Source: Paraburkholderia hospita (GTDB taxonomy: Bacteria; Pseudomonadota; Gammaproteobacteria; Burkholderiales; Burkholderiaceae). Taken from it: a stretch of 64,000 bases of DNA. Within the stretch, counting starts at the first letter, position 1, and each line of letters starts with the position of its first letter. Positions 34,439 through 42,690 of the stretch are shown piece after piece. Under the pieces are notes generated by a model. That model was not told where the DNA came from. It saw nothing but the letters and a program-made list of their open reading frames with translations, and made no database searches. The translations under genes were made by a program, and so were the position numbers. The stretch lies in NCBI RefSeq assembly GCF_002902965.1, contig NZ_CP026106.1, positions 496,001-560,000 of the forward strand, in the 5' to 3' direction.

Positions 34439-35320
34439 ATGCTCAATCAGACAGCCTATGCATCGCGCCCCATGCGCATAGCCGTGGCAGGGGCGACCGG
34501 CCGCGTCGGCAGTACGTTAATCGATCGATTGGGCACGGATCCCGTCGATGTCGTCGCCCTCACTCGCCAAAGCGCTACGGCGCAGTTTGCGCCGAACGTC
34601 ACCGTCGCGACGGTGGACTTCGACCGACCCGCAGCGCTCGCCGACGCACTTGTCGGCGTCGACAAGGTCTTCGTGGCACACGGCACATCCGCCAGGCAGG
34701 TGGAGAATGAAATTGCGCTCATCGATGCTGCCGTCGCCGCGGGGGTACGCCACATCGTCAAGCTGTCCGTCATGGGACCCGCAACGCAGCTCAACCCATT
34801 CGCCTGGCACATGCGGATCGAAGCACATCTGGCGCGCCAGCCAGTGGCGTCGACCGCGCTCAGGCCGACGACGTTCGCCGACGTGCTGAAGCGCGCCGGC
34901 GCGCCGGTTGCTGCCGGTAATTGGGCCGGTGCGGCGGGCAATGGAGTCGCCAATTTCATCGATACGCGAGATGTTGCCGAAGCGGCGCGCATTGCGTTGC
35001 TCGAAGACGTTCCCGACGGATCGCAGCGGGCGTATCACCTGAGCGGGCCGCGGAACTGGACGATGCAACAGGTTGCTGAGGAGTTATCTCGACTGCTCGG
35101 ACGCCGTGTCGTCTACAACGACCGGTCGCCCACGGAACATCGCGGGGCCTTGCTCGCGAGTGGCCAGCCGCCGCTGGTTGTTGACCTGCTTCTTGGCCTG
35201 GATAGGCTTTTTCGTGAATCTGCACTCGCGGAGACCACGGCGACTTTCGAAAAATTGACGGGCAAGCCCCCGCGTTCATTGTCTGAGTGGCTGCGTGAAA
35301 ACATTACGCTCTTCCAGTGA
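34439..35320 (+). CDS. NmrA-like NAD(P)H-binding oxidoreductase
   Basis: 293 residues; ATG at 34439 behind AAGGAG. The Rossmann motif is IAVAGATGRVGSTLIDRL near residues 14-31, and the rest follows the NmrA/atypical SDR pattern (VDKVFVAHGT, GVRHIVKLSVMGPATQLNPF, TALRPTTFADVL, FIDTRDVAEAARIAL, YHLSGPRNWTMQQVAEELS). The catalytic Tyr-Lys pair of classical SDRs is absent, as usual for this group. Regulated with the divergent TetR gene. Probable quinone or small-molecule reductase or sensor. Confidence 0.88.
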   Translation: MLNQTAYASRPMRIAVAGATGRVGSTLIDRLGTDPVDVVALTRQSATAQFAPNVTVATVDFDRPAALADALVGVDKVFVAHGTSARQVENEIALIDAAVAAGVRHIVKLSVMGPATQLNPFAWHMRIEAHLARQPVASTALRPTTFADVLKRAGAPVAAGNWAGAAGNGVANFIDTRDVAEAARIALLEDVPDGSQRAYHLSGPRNWTMQQVAEELSRLLGRRVVYNDRSPTEHRGALLASGQPPLVVDLLLGLDRLFRESALAETTATFEKLTGKPPRSLSEWLRENITLFQ

Positions 35321-35439
35321 CACGTATCAGCGTTCACACCGGGATGCGTTCTAGCGGTGAGAATGCGGCGGTTTGTAGTCGGGTTGCAACGGCTGGAGGT
35401 TCCCGTCGTCCGGCCGTTCTCCTTCGCAAATACGGGCAT

Positions 35440-35952
35440 ATGAGACTAACCATGACTAATCGATCATTGCGTGTGCGGCGCGGCCTGCCGGTTGTTTTGT
35501 TGCTTGCGTTGCTGACGGGAGGGGGCTGCGCGCAAGCAGCCGATGTGACGACCGCCGATACTCAGGCGGTTCGCGCGCTGTTTCTACAGCAGACGACCGC
35601 CGAGACTGCGCATGATCTCGACGCGCTGAGCGGCATGTTCGCTTCCACCGCACCGGGACAGCCGGATCCCGTGTCGTTCGTGGCTCGCGCATATCGCTTT
35701 TGGGGCAGGGACGAGGTGCTTGATCATTTCAGGGAGACCTTCGCCGGGACATGGCGGGTCGAGCCGGATCAAAGTGCGCTGCGCATCATTCCGCTGAATC
35801 AGGATACGGTACAGGTGTACGCGCCTACCAAGGTGACCATCGGCGCGCCGGGCCAACCAGCGAAGACCGCGACGTTTCTGATCAACGAGTTTATGGTCCG
35901 CAGCCCGTCCGGCTGGAAGGTTGCAGCGGTGATTCCGGTGCCGGCGCAATAA
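35440..35952 (+). CDS. Secreted SnoaL/NTF2-like protein, tandem copy 1
   Basis: 170 residues with a signal peptide (hydrophobic VVLLLALLTGGGCAQAA; a lipobox LTGGGC gives a possible lipoprotein). The mature domain is an NTF2-like cone: ADTQAVRALFLQQTTAETAHDLDALSGMFA, RAYRFWGRDEVLDHFRETFAGTW, TATFLINEFMVRSPSGWKVAAVIPVPAQ. The start at 35440 or 35452 cannot be decided. A close paralogue follows 12 bp downstream. Confidence 0.8.
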   Translation: MRLTMTNRSLRVRRGLPVVLLLALLTGGGCAQAADVTTADTQAVRALFLQQTTAETAHDLDALSGMFASTAPGQPDPVSFVARAYRFWGRDEVLDHFRETFAGTWRVEPDQSALRIIPLNQDTVQVYAPTKVTIGAPGQPAKTATFLINEFMVRSPSGWKVAAVIPVPAQ

Positions 35953-35964
35953 CGGGAGACGCAC

Positions 35965-36450
35965 ATGAGCATTCAAACCGTGCTGGCCTGCTGCGCTGCG
36001 ATTGCGATGGTGAGCGCCGCGCATGCTGAAGCGCCGCATCGATTTACCGATGAAGACCGGCAAGCGGTCGAAGCAGTTTTCATCCGGCAGGCGGAGGCTG
36101 CGACCGCGCACGACATCGATGCGTTCGCCGGCGTACTAGCCTCGGCGCCGGCCGGCGAACCCGACCCGATCGTGCTCCTCGCCCGTTCGTATCAGTTCTG
36201 GGGCAAGCCGGCGCTGATCGAGCATTTCAACGAAACCTTCAAGGGCGTGTGGAAGTTCGAGCCCGACGTCGCGAAGATCCGCGTTGTACCGCTGAGTGCT
36301 GACGTCGCGCAGCTATACGCACCCACTCGGGTCACGGCAGGCGCTTCGGAAGCCACGGCGAAAACCGCGTCGTTTCTCGTCTATGAAACAGCAGTGCGAA
36401 CCGCCGACGGCTGGCGCATTGCGTCGATTGTGCCGGTGCCCGCGCAGTAG
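35965..36450 (+). CDS. Secreted SnoaL/NTF2-like protein, tandem copy 2
   Basis: 161 residues, signal peptide VLACCAAIAMVSAAHA. Shares with copy 1 the pattern AVEAVFIRQAEAATAHDIDAFAGVLA, ARSYQFWGKPALIEHFNETFKGVWKFEPD and the end GWRIASIVPVPAQ; identity is moderate, so the duplication is old. Preceded by GGGAGACGC and 12 bp from copy 1, so they are co-transcribed. Probably periplasmic; the ligand or reaction is unknown. Confidence 0.85.
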   Translation: MSIQTVLACCAAIAMVSAAHAEAPHRFTDEDRQAVEAVFIRQAEAATAHDIDAFAGVLASAPAGEPDPIVLLARSYQFWGKPALIEHFNETFKGVWKFEPDVAKIRVVPLSADVAQLYAPTRVTAGASEATAKTASFLVYETAVRTADGWRIASIVPVPAQ

Positions 36451-36558
36451 CAGCGCGTATTGCCTCATGTTGCTCTCGTCAGCCGGGCCCGCTGCACAAC
36501 AACTGATGGGAGGGCAAACAGCATGAGAGATTTCGAGCTACCGGGACGATAGCTGGTG

Positions 36559-36797
36559 ATGTCGAAGGAAGGCATGGCGGCGACCTCGCATTCCGCTTCG
36601 ACGCTTGCCGCCGTGAAGACTCCGGAGGCGGGCGGCAATGCCAGGGATGCAGCGATTGCTGGCTGCGCCGTGCCGTGTGTGGTCGAGGCCGGCTCGACGG
36701 GGATAGGCGGCGATTGCTTCCCGCTGTATTCGCGTGGCGGCGGCGACGGCATCATCGCCTCCAATGGCTCCGGAAGGGCGCCGCAGGCGTCCAGCGT
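36559..36797 (+). pseudogene. 5' fragment of a gamma-glutamyltransferase gene
   Basis: From the ATG at 36559 the frame reads the start of a GGT: MAATSHSASTLAAVKTPEAGGNARDAAIAGCAVPCVVEAGSTGIGGDCFPLY then NGSGRAPQAS. GNARDAA and GIGGD are GGT hallmarks. After about 36797 no GGT sequence follows, and the catalytic threonine region of the second half is missing. About 85 of the usual 520-550 residues remain, so it cannot be functional. Confidence 0.65.
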
Positions 36798-36998
36798 GCC
36801 CGTGCTCAGGTCGCTTTCTGTCGAACGTGCTCGACTACGGACAGGACATACAGTCGGCCAACGCATTGCCACCCGGGCTGCCAAGTTGCACACACGCACG
36901 CATTGCGGCTTCGTATGCCTGTCCTGGGCGATCACGCGCGGCCATGTCGACATGGCCGCTCTCCGCAATGCCGAGGACGGCTGCACTCATCACCACCT

Positions 36999-37733
36999 TT
37001 ACTGCGGCTTCGTTAGATCCTGCCCAATTGCGGCGACAACTGCCTGCTCGCAATCCTTGAGACCTGCGACCGACTGATCGAACTGGTCGATCAAGGTGCC
37101 GAAACTGCCATAGTGATATTTTACATCCGCTTCGACATGGACAGAGTTGGCCTTGATATCCCAGCCGCAGGCGTATGTCTTGAAGTACATGTCTTGCTTG
37201 GACTTCGAGTCGAGCAGACGAGCGCGGACGACGACCCACGGAATGAAATCGCTCGATTCCGGCGGGGATACGTAACCGAACGAAGTAATCCACACGCTCA
37301 GGATGGCGTCGGCGTTGGTCTTGACATCGGAAAAGTCGTCGGACTTGCCGTCGCTTGAAAGCTTGGCGTGCTGGTCGTGCAACGGAACAATTTCGTAGCC
37401 GTTACTGGACAGTCGCGTTGTCAGGCTATCGTTAACGACGGGAGCAAAGGCAATCTTTTCGCTTGCCACACGCTGCGTGTATGTACTCGTATGATTGGCG
37501 TTGATCCCACCTTGCACCAGTCCACCAATCAATCCAAATGCTCCGGCAGCACCACCGAGGTTGACCACGCTCTCTCCGCGCGGTTCGGTGACATCCAGCA
37601 TAGCGATCGAATGGAGCTTTTCACGATTGTTGGCGGCGAGATCTGTTTTCGGAAGTGAAGCACAGCCCGTGAGTACTATTGTTGCAACGATAAAACTCGC
37701 GACTGCAGAAGTTGAAAGCGTTTTGTTATCCAT
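36999..37733 (-). CDS. Lipoprotein of unknown function
   Basis: 244 residues with a lipoprotein signal (VASFIVATIVLTGCASLPKTD; lipobox LTGC). The mature part reads LHSIAMLDVTEPRGESVVNLGGAAGAFGLIGGLVQGG, glycine-rich and possibly membrane-inserting, then alternating soluble sequence to IGQDLTKPQ. Two late Cys (TYACGW and DCEQAV) may form a disulfide. It would be anchored in the outer or inner membrane facing the periplasm. No named domain recognised. Confidence 0.8.
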   Translation of the reverse strand: MDNKTLSTSAVASFIVATIVLTGCASLPKTDLAANNREKLHSIAMLDVTEPRGESVVNLGGAAGAFGLIGGLVQGGINANHTSTYTQRVASEKIAFAPVVNDSLTTRLSSNGYEIVPLHDQHAKLSSDGKSDDFSDVKTNADAILSVWITSFGYVSPPESSDFIPWVVVRARLLDSKSKQDMYFKTYACGWDIKANSVHVEADVKYHYGSFGTLIDQFDQSVAGLKDCEQAVVAAIGQDLTKPQ

Positions 37734-37946
37734 GATCTTTTATTTGTGGATTGAGAGTGCGGACGCCATTGGCCAGTGTCTTTGGATGGAGGTCACTCTC
37801 ACGGCAACATTCAGACACAGGCAAGCTATTTAACGGCGCTGTTTGCGTGAACTTTAAGTTGGCGGTTTCTAACTGAGGTGCATCACTCTCGATAAATGAC
37901 CATGCGCTATTGCTCGATGGCGGAAAGCAAGACTGGAGATGGATCC

Positions 37947-38401
37947 TTGAATTTTGCGAAGGTAACACTGGGATGGCTGGCGCTCTGCCTGCCTGCAATT
38001 GGGCTTGCGAACGAGGTGTGTGCCGAGATTCCGGACGGCGTTTCTGTGCGCCGCTACGTCATCGAGGACGTTGAATTCAGGGCACCTGGTGCTTTCCGAA
38101 TCATTTATGCAGTGTCGGACGGTACAGTCCTTTGGGTGCGATTCGATTCGATTCGCCGAAGCCGTGGCCGCGGCCATATACAGCCGGCCCTACGGGAGAA
38201 GATTTTCTGTTGGACTGGCACGAGTCGAAAGATTGCCTCACGGTCACGAAACACGGCCATTACCTTAATGGGAGGCAAGAGCTTCTTTCCACTTTTCCGA
38301 CGGAACTCTTTCTCGCGCAGGGTGGCTATGTGACCCGCTTGGCGACAAAGCCCTATGAGCCTCCAACGCCAGATTGGCCAGTGACGGGCACCCCGAATTA
38401 G
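37947..38401 (+). pseudogene. Secreted protein gene interrupted by a 5-bp tandem repeat
   Basis: TTG at 37947 behind GGAG begins a signal peptide (LNFAKVTLGWLALCLPAIGLA) and NEVCAEIPDGVSVRRYVIED. At 38139-38154 the pentamer CGATT is present three times in tandem. Past it the first frame degenerates into Arg-rich residues, whereas the frame two bases away reads WPRPYTAGPTGEDFLLDWHES and LLSTFPTELFLAQGGYVTRL to a stop at 38401. Removing one 5-bp unit joins both parts into a 150-residue protein (VRFDSPKPWPRP at the joint). It is either a pseudogene or a phase-variable gene. Confidence 0.6.
38139..38154 (+). repeat. Three tandem 5-bp units inside a gene
   Basis: The unit CGATT is repeated three times, followed by C. 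Changes of one unit shift the reading frame of the gene at 37947-38401; two units (or five) would give the intact frame. Confidence 0.7.
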
Positions 38402-38529
38402 ATGTCTACCGACGCGATGAAGGTGTGGCCAGACTATGCGGTGCATAGTTGTGTTGAGCCCACTGCGTTTCTCTGGCGGCTGCGATGAGACAGGGAAAAC
38501 TCGGGAACCGATGACTTGCGAATAGCGTC

Positions 38530-38949
38530 TCATTGCCGAGGTACAGGCGTGTTCGTTGTCCAGATGTCGCGATGTTGTTTCCACTGCCCGTTCGCTCGTT
38601 TCCAGATAACAACATAGTCTCCTGCGTCGTAGACTTTGCCGCCTTCACCTGGAACCGTATATTTACCGACTTCGTAGGCGGTGCTGCCGTGCGCCTCGAC
38701 TTCAACTGAAGTCAGCTTGATTGCCCTGAGCCCCGAGTCGATCGCCGCCTGCCAATATTGAGTGATCGCGTTGCGCCCACTGACGACATGATCATTAGCC
38801 GGAAGGAGCTTCGCGCTTTCCGTATATGTTGAGGCGATGCCGGCGGCATCGCCATGACTCACGGCCTGCTCGAACTTTTTATTGCTGGCTTCGATCGACG
38901 CGCGCACCGTGTCCTGCGCTAATGCCGTCGTCCAAAGACCTGAGAGCAC
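38530..38949 (-). CDS. SnoaL/DUF4440-type protein, signal peptide shortened
   Basis: 139 residues from a GTG at 38949. NTF2-like domain: RASIEASNKKFEQAVSHGDAAGIASTYTESAKLLPAND, then AITQYWQAAI and VVIWKRANGQWKQHRDIWTTN. Its N-terminus (MLSGLWTTALAQ) looks like the last part of a signal peptide, but the hydrophobic core is missing because TAG lies directly upstream in frame. The start region also holds a 7-bp direct repeat (ACCTAAG, 38948-38961). It may have lost export, or be a damaged gene. Confidence 0.65.
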   Translation of the reverse strand: MLSGLWTTALAQDTVRASIEASNKKFEQAVSHGDAAGIASTYTESAKLLPANDHVVSGRNAITQYWQAAIDSGLRAIKLTSVEVEAHGSTAYEVGKYTVPGEGGKVYDAGDYVVIWKRANGQWKQHRDIWTTNTPVPRQ

Positions 38950-39465
38950 CTAAGACCTAAGAAACGGCTAACCGAGTAAAGGCGCGTTGAGATTTATGAT
39001 GCATATGGCCTCCTGGCCTCCTGGCCTCCTGGCGTCCTGGCCTCCTGGCGTCCAGCATAACTCCCATATCGCCGCGTTCGGCGGCACCGTGCCCGGAACC
39101 CCGAACTTCGCATATACAACGGACATTTCTGGGTGCCCTTAAGCCTCAGGGAATGCTTCTACAAGGGTTGCCTTATCCGGACCACGAAGCAGTCGTCACG
39201 AATCGTGCTGGGCACTTGGTTTGTATAGGTTCTTTACTACTAGGCCTTAATCGATGTCCGCGATGACCTCCCGCTCTGCCTTAGCGGCGGGTGAATATCA
39301 GATTTCGCTTCATGGATTACCTTGCAATTATCTGCCTATGACCTATCGTACAGCTTTCAATATAAAAATTAAAATTATAATAATGTTCCATTTAAAACAA
39401 ATTAATAAAAATATAAATCTGCTTTGAATTCAATAAATCATTAAAAGACCGACCTGAGAGATCCC
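38950..39465. other. Non-coding stretch with minisatellite and AT-rich patch
   Basis: Besides the minisatellite, 39340-39450 is strikingly AT-rich (runs such as AAAATTAAAATTATAATAAT), unlike the GC-rich rest of the window. Such patches are typical of silencer (H-NS/MvaT-type) binding and horizontally acquired DNA. The remainder holds no gene I can support. Confidence 0.6.
39007..39054. repeat. 8-bp minisatellite, six units
   Basis: Six head-to-tail copies of GGCCTCCT (units 4 and 6 carry GGCGTCC variants) at 39007-39054. No frame in the region depends on it. It lies 58 bp upstream of the DUF4440-type gene, where it might affect promoter spacing. Confidence 0.85.
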
Positions 39466-39855
39466 ATGATTCTTTTACCCAAGTTATGGCTCCGCCGATG
39501 GCCAGCGGCTGGCCTTTTGTTAATCTTCGTTGCCGTCGGCGCCCGAGCGAAATCCCCTTGTCCAAGCTGGGTCGTTACCCGGGCCGGGAGCGCATTTAAT
39601 GTAGCGGCGCTAATTTCGGACAGCGGTTCTCCGGAAGCAGCCCTCGCGAAGGCACGCAACGCATTGGCGCGCGTCAATAACGGCGGCGGATGCGAGGCAA
39701 TCGCCAGCGGCGACCCTGCCGCATGCGACGAAACGATTGCGCTCGCTAAAAAAGCCGTAGCGGCCTTGGAAGAATGTGGGACACCGGATGCCAATACCAA
39801 ACCAGCCCCAAAAACACGCCCCCCTGTTGAGACAAAAAACGAGCTTAGCCAGTAG
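39466..39855 (+). CDS. Small exported Cys-containing protein of unknown function
   Basis: 129 residues with a signal peptide (RRWPAAGLLLIFVAVGARA). The mature part contains CPSWVVTRAG, GGGCEAIASGDPAACDETIALAKKAVAALEECGTPD: four or five Cys likely paired in the periplasm. The tail is Lys/Pro-rich. The gene sits immediately downstream of the AT-rich patch, which suggests acquired, silenced DNA. No domain recognised. Confidence 0.55.
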   Translation: MILLPKLWLRRWPAAGLLLIFVAVGARAKSPCPSWVVTRAGSAFNVAALISDSGSPEAALAKARNALARVNNGGGCEAIASGDPAACDETIALAKKAVAALEECGTPDANTKPAPKTRPPVETKNELSQ

Positions 39856-40512
39856 AAAGGCACTCGACTACTCGTAAGCCTGAGCGACGAAGTTGCGTCA
39901 GCCTTGGCTCCGGCTAGTTTGACTCGTTGAGCCGTCGTCGTAGCATCGTTCGACGAACGTCGGTAAAGGCCGATGACGTCCGGACGAACCAGAAATGCGA
40001 ACGGCCGTTGTACCTCGCAAGTGGCCATCGCAAGGACTCGGTGACGGCCGACCGCTGAGGGTCGTAAGTACGTATTCGATTGCAGCCAGAGCGGTCACTC
40101 GCAGTTACCGACGAGCGAACGCTGTAACGCAACTCTTAGCTGCTTCTCGATGGCGGATGAATGAATGTCAGGTAGGGCCGCCGATTAGCCGCCATCGAGT
40201 GAAAATATAGAATCGCCGTTCGACTCTGCTGCTTCACGCGAAGTCCGAGAATTGCGGGCGCATCAGAGTGCGCCGTCTGGGGCGTGTGTGGGCGATGCAG
40301 GTGACGAAGCGATCAACAACCTGAGCCATGCGATTTCTATCAAGGGGTCGAACATCGAAAATCTAAGCGTCTGCATGTCAATGCGACACGAATAGGTTGG
40401 TATGAGAACTCCCTTGGCGTGCAAACGGAGAGTTCGGACGCTGAAAACAGTCGATTCCCGGTGGGTGGGCCGGGAGCACGAACGGGAAACAGCAGCCGCG
40501 CGCGGCACGGGC
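39856..40512. other. Gap of decayed sequence
   Basis: About 650 bp with only short shadow frames on both strands. I see no mobile-element ends or RNA genes. Confidence 0.3.
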
Positions 40513-40800
40513 GAAGGTCACTATGCATGGGATCTCGGGGCCAACAGCTCGATGACGAATGCGAACGTGGACACGGTTGTCGAGAGCACAAGCGGACGCG
40601 ACCTGAAACTCTCGTACAAGGGCGGCAGCAACTCGATCACGGTGCCGGCCAACGTGCCCGTCGTGACGCTCGCGCCCGCCACGCGTGCTGATCTGATCGC
40701 GGGAAGGAAAGTGTTCGTGGTGGCAGCGCCGGCCAACGGCGGGAGCTACGGTGCGCAATTCGTCGTGGTTGAAAAGGACGGCGTGGCGCCGCCGATGTAA
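40513..40800 (+). pseudogene. 3' fragment of an exported protein gene
   Basis: The last 96 residues read like the end of an intact gene: GHYAWDLGANSSMTNANVDTV, then DLKLSYKGGSNSITVPANVPVVTLAP and VFVVAAPANGGSYGAQFVVVEKDGVAPP. This resembles the beta-rich C-terminal part of a family of exported proteins of about 180-200 residues. Upstream of about 40513 the frame (open to 40402) turns Arg-rich and has no signal peptide, so the 5' half is missing. Confidence 0.5.
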
Positions 40801-40927
40801 ATGTGCCTTGCGTGGCGGTACTGCTTGAGGTCGGTGGAGTAGGGCGCTTTAAAAACTTGGTAATCCACCACTCGCTTTGACTTATCTGCCAGAGGGTGAA
40901 TGCGCGTGGCCCCTTGGAAAGCCGTGG

Positions 40928-40967
40928 TTCCAATGGCCGGTTCACCCGACGGAATCGGCCATTGGAA
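40928..40967. repeat. Large inverted repeat (hairpin)
   Basis: TTCCAATGGCCG (40928-40939) is exactly inverted as CGGCCATTGGAA (40956-40967) around a 16-base loop. It is the strongest simple hairpin noticed in the window, with no T-run. It lies in the gap between the exported-protein remnant and the insertion sequence. Confidence 0.8.
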
Positions 40968-41139
40968 TCGCGACCGGGCCGGCGCGTCGGAGAGGGAAAC
41001 TGACCGACTTCGGTCTTCCGTGCTCGGCCATCTCCTGTAACTGTGTAAGAGCGCCCCGGATGCGATCCGCACTATCGGAACATGCCTGCGACGAATCGAA
41101 CCGCTATATGCGATCGATGTAGACACGTGCCTCTACGAT

Positions 41140-42657
41140 CTCAGGATTACCCACATTTTTACTGAGCATGCTATCCGCTTTGCCTGAAGAGCTGATACAT
41201 CTTCGTAATTTCGTGCAGGACGAGAAATCCACGCCATATGACTGTCGGTCCTGGTGGGCGGTCATGCGTGCGATTCAGATAGCCGCCAAGCATGCCTATC
41301 CACACGATGGTTTGTTGCAGCGTTGGAACCTGCTCTGGCAGTTGCGTGGTTGCGTGGGTATGGCAATAGAGCGCCTGCCATTCAACTGGCTGGAGCAATA
41401 CTTCGCAGCACAGCTGCGTGCCCGTTCGCGCAAGCAGCGTGGCATACAGGATGCGCCACGCGATGACGGCAAACAGAGCAGTCGCTCTCACAAACCGCTC
41501 GAGCGTGCCGAACTGGCGCGCCTCGATACGGCAGCCGCTTTTGAGCACACGGTGCCACGTCTCAATGGTCCAGCGTCTGGCGTACCAGGCCAGCCGTTCG
41601 AGAACTTCTTCAAGCGAGCTCGTGGGCACCGAACTGAGCAGCATCCATTCAAGCGGTTCAACACCGTTCGGGGGATTATCCTCAATGGCGTGAATCGCAA
41701 AGACGTCGACCTCAGGCAGGCTGCGGCGGCTTGCGCGCGCTCTTGGAGATTGCAGTCGCACGCTCGCACAACGCAACGTCAGTCGCGCTATGCGCTGAGG
41801 AAGTTTGCTTCTGGTTGGTATCCGCAGTTCAGTGTTGCCAAGGGGCGTGGTGGCCAGAACAGTTTCCCAAAGGTAGCCTTGCGGATGACGCGCTACACGG
41901 TTGTGTGTTGCGCGGATCAACCAGTCCACTCCGGCGGGGCGTTCGGCGGAAAACAGTTCGTAAAGGTCGCTCTCGCGGTCTCCAACACAGACAAACCGCG
42001 TCTGTTCGCAACGTACCTTGAGTGCCGCGAGATGATCGATTCCTTCAAGCCATTTGACGCTTTCCTTCTGTTCGATCGGGCGCGTGACTGCGGGGGCACT
42101 CTTGCCGAACACCGCTTCGGGGCGTACCCAGGTCTTCACGCCCAGCACGCCTAGCGGCAAGCCATCGGGCGTGACTGCCAGCAGGCTGTGCATCATGAAA
42201 CCCTGCTCATTGTTGCCAGTGCCGCGCCCCAGCCCCTCCGTCGCAGGCAGATGCGACAGGTTGAACTCCGTTGTGTCCTGAATCGCCAGCACGATCGGCA
42301 CCTGTCTCATGCGATCAAGTGTTTGCGCAATATGGGGCGCGAGAATCCCGTTCGTGTCGACCTGCGTATTATCGAAGAAACGGTAGGCAGCCTTCAGTTC
42401 GGCCGGCTTGAGCGATTGAGGAAATGAACCTTGCGGACTGCACGCGAGTCGGCGAGCCAGCGCAACAAGACGCTGCGCCAGGCGCGCATCACCCAGATCA
42501 GCCTCGCCAAATTCGGCACTTGCCCAGTCATCTGTCTCGTTCTCGTCGACCAATCCCGACTACCGTTGCGAACAGAATGGGCCAAAGTTAACATCGACGC
42601 CGACTGTTTACAAGCGATCATTCACCACTCTCCTTGCAAGATGTGGGTAATCCTGAG
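41140..42657 (-). mobile_element. Complete IS4-family (Tn5/IS50-like) insertion sequence
   Basis: 1518 bp bounded by perfect 17-bp terminal inverted repeats CTCAGGATTACCCACAT (41140-41156, inverted at 42641-42657). The flanks are identical 9-bp direct repeats, CTCTACGAT (41131-41139 and 42658-42666), the target duplication of IS50-type elements. One transposase gene fills it. Perfect ends and target repeat indicate recent, intact insertion, 33 bp beyond the stop of the hydrolase gene at 42691. Confidence 0.95.
41171..42553 (-). CDS. IS4-family transposase (Tn5-like)
   Basis: 460 residues, the only gene of the element. An N-terminal end-binding domain (WASAEFGEADLGDARLAQRL, AAYRFFDN) is followed by the DDE catalytic core: first Asp in VLAIQDTTEFNLSH, second Asp in FVCVGDRESDLYELF and Glu in the YARRWTIETWHRVLKSG motif (Y-2-R-3-E-6-K). 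A C-terminal dimerisation part follows. All catalytic residues are present and there are no internal stops, so the element is potentially active. Confidence 0.95.
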   Translation of the reverse strand: MVDENETDDWASAEFGEADLGDARLAQRLVALARRLACSPQGSFPQSLKPAELKAAYRFFDNTQVDTNGILAPHIAQTLDRMRQVPIVLAIQDTTEFNLSHLPATEGLGRGTGNNEQGFMMHSLLAVTPDGLPLGVLGVKTWVRPEAVFGKSAPAVTRPIEQKESVKWLEGIDHLAALKVRCEQTRFVCVGDRESDLYELFSAERPAGVDWLIRATHNRVARHPQGYLWETVLATTPLGNTELRIPTRSKLPQRIARLTLRCASVRLQSPRARASRRSLPEVDVFAIHAIEDNPPNGVEPLEWMLLSSVPTSSLEEVLERLAWYARRWTIETWHRVLKSGCRIEARQFGTLERFVRATALFAVIAWRILYATLLARTGTQLCCEVLLQPVEWQALYCHTHATTQLPEQVPTLQQTIVWIGMLGGYLNRTHDRPPGPTVIWRGFLVLHEITKMYQLFRQSG

Positions 42658-42690
42658 CTCTACGATCGGTCGTGCGGCGCCGCTCTCCCG

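Noticed and set aside
36835..36990. Coding-like minus-strand segment (ARDRPGQAYEAAMRACVQLG)
   Set aside because: Too short, no start and no recognised family; may be a gene tail but not supportable.
39007..39054. CRISPR array
   Set aside because: Units are only 8 bp and directly adjacent without spacers; this is a minisatellite.
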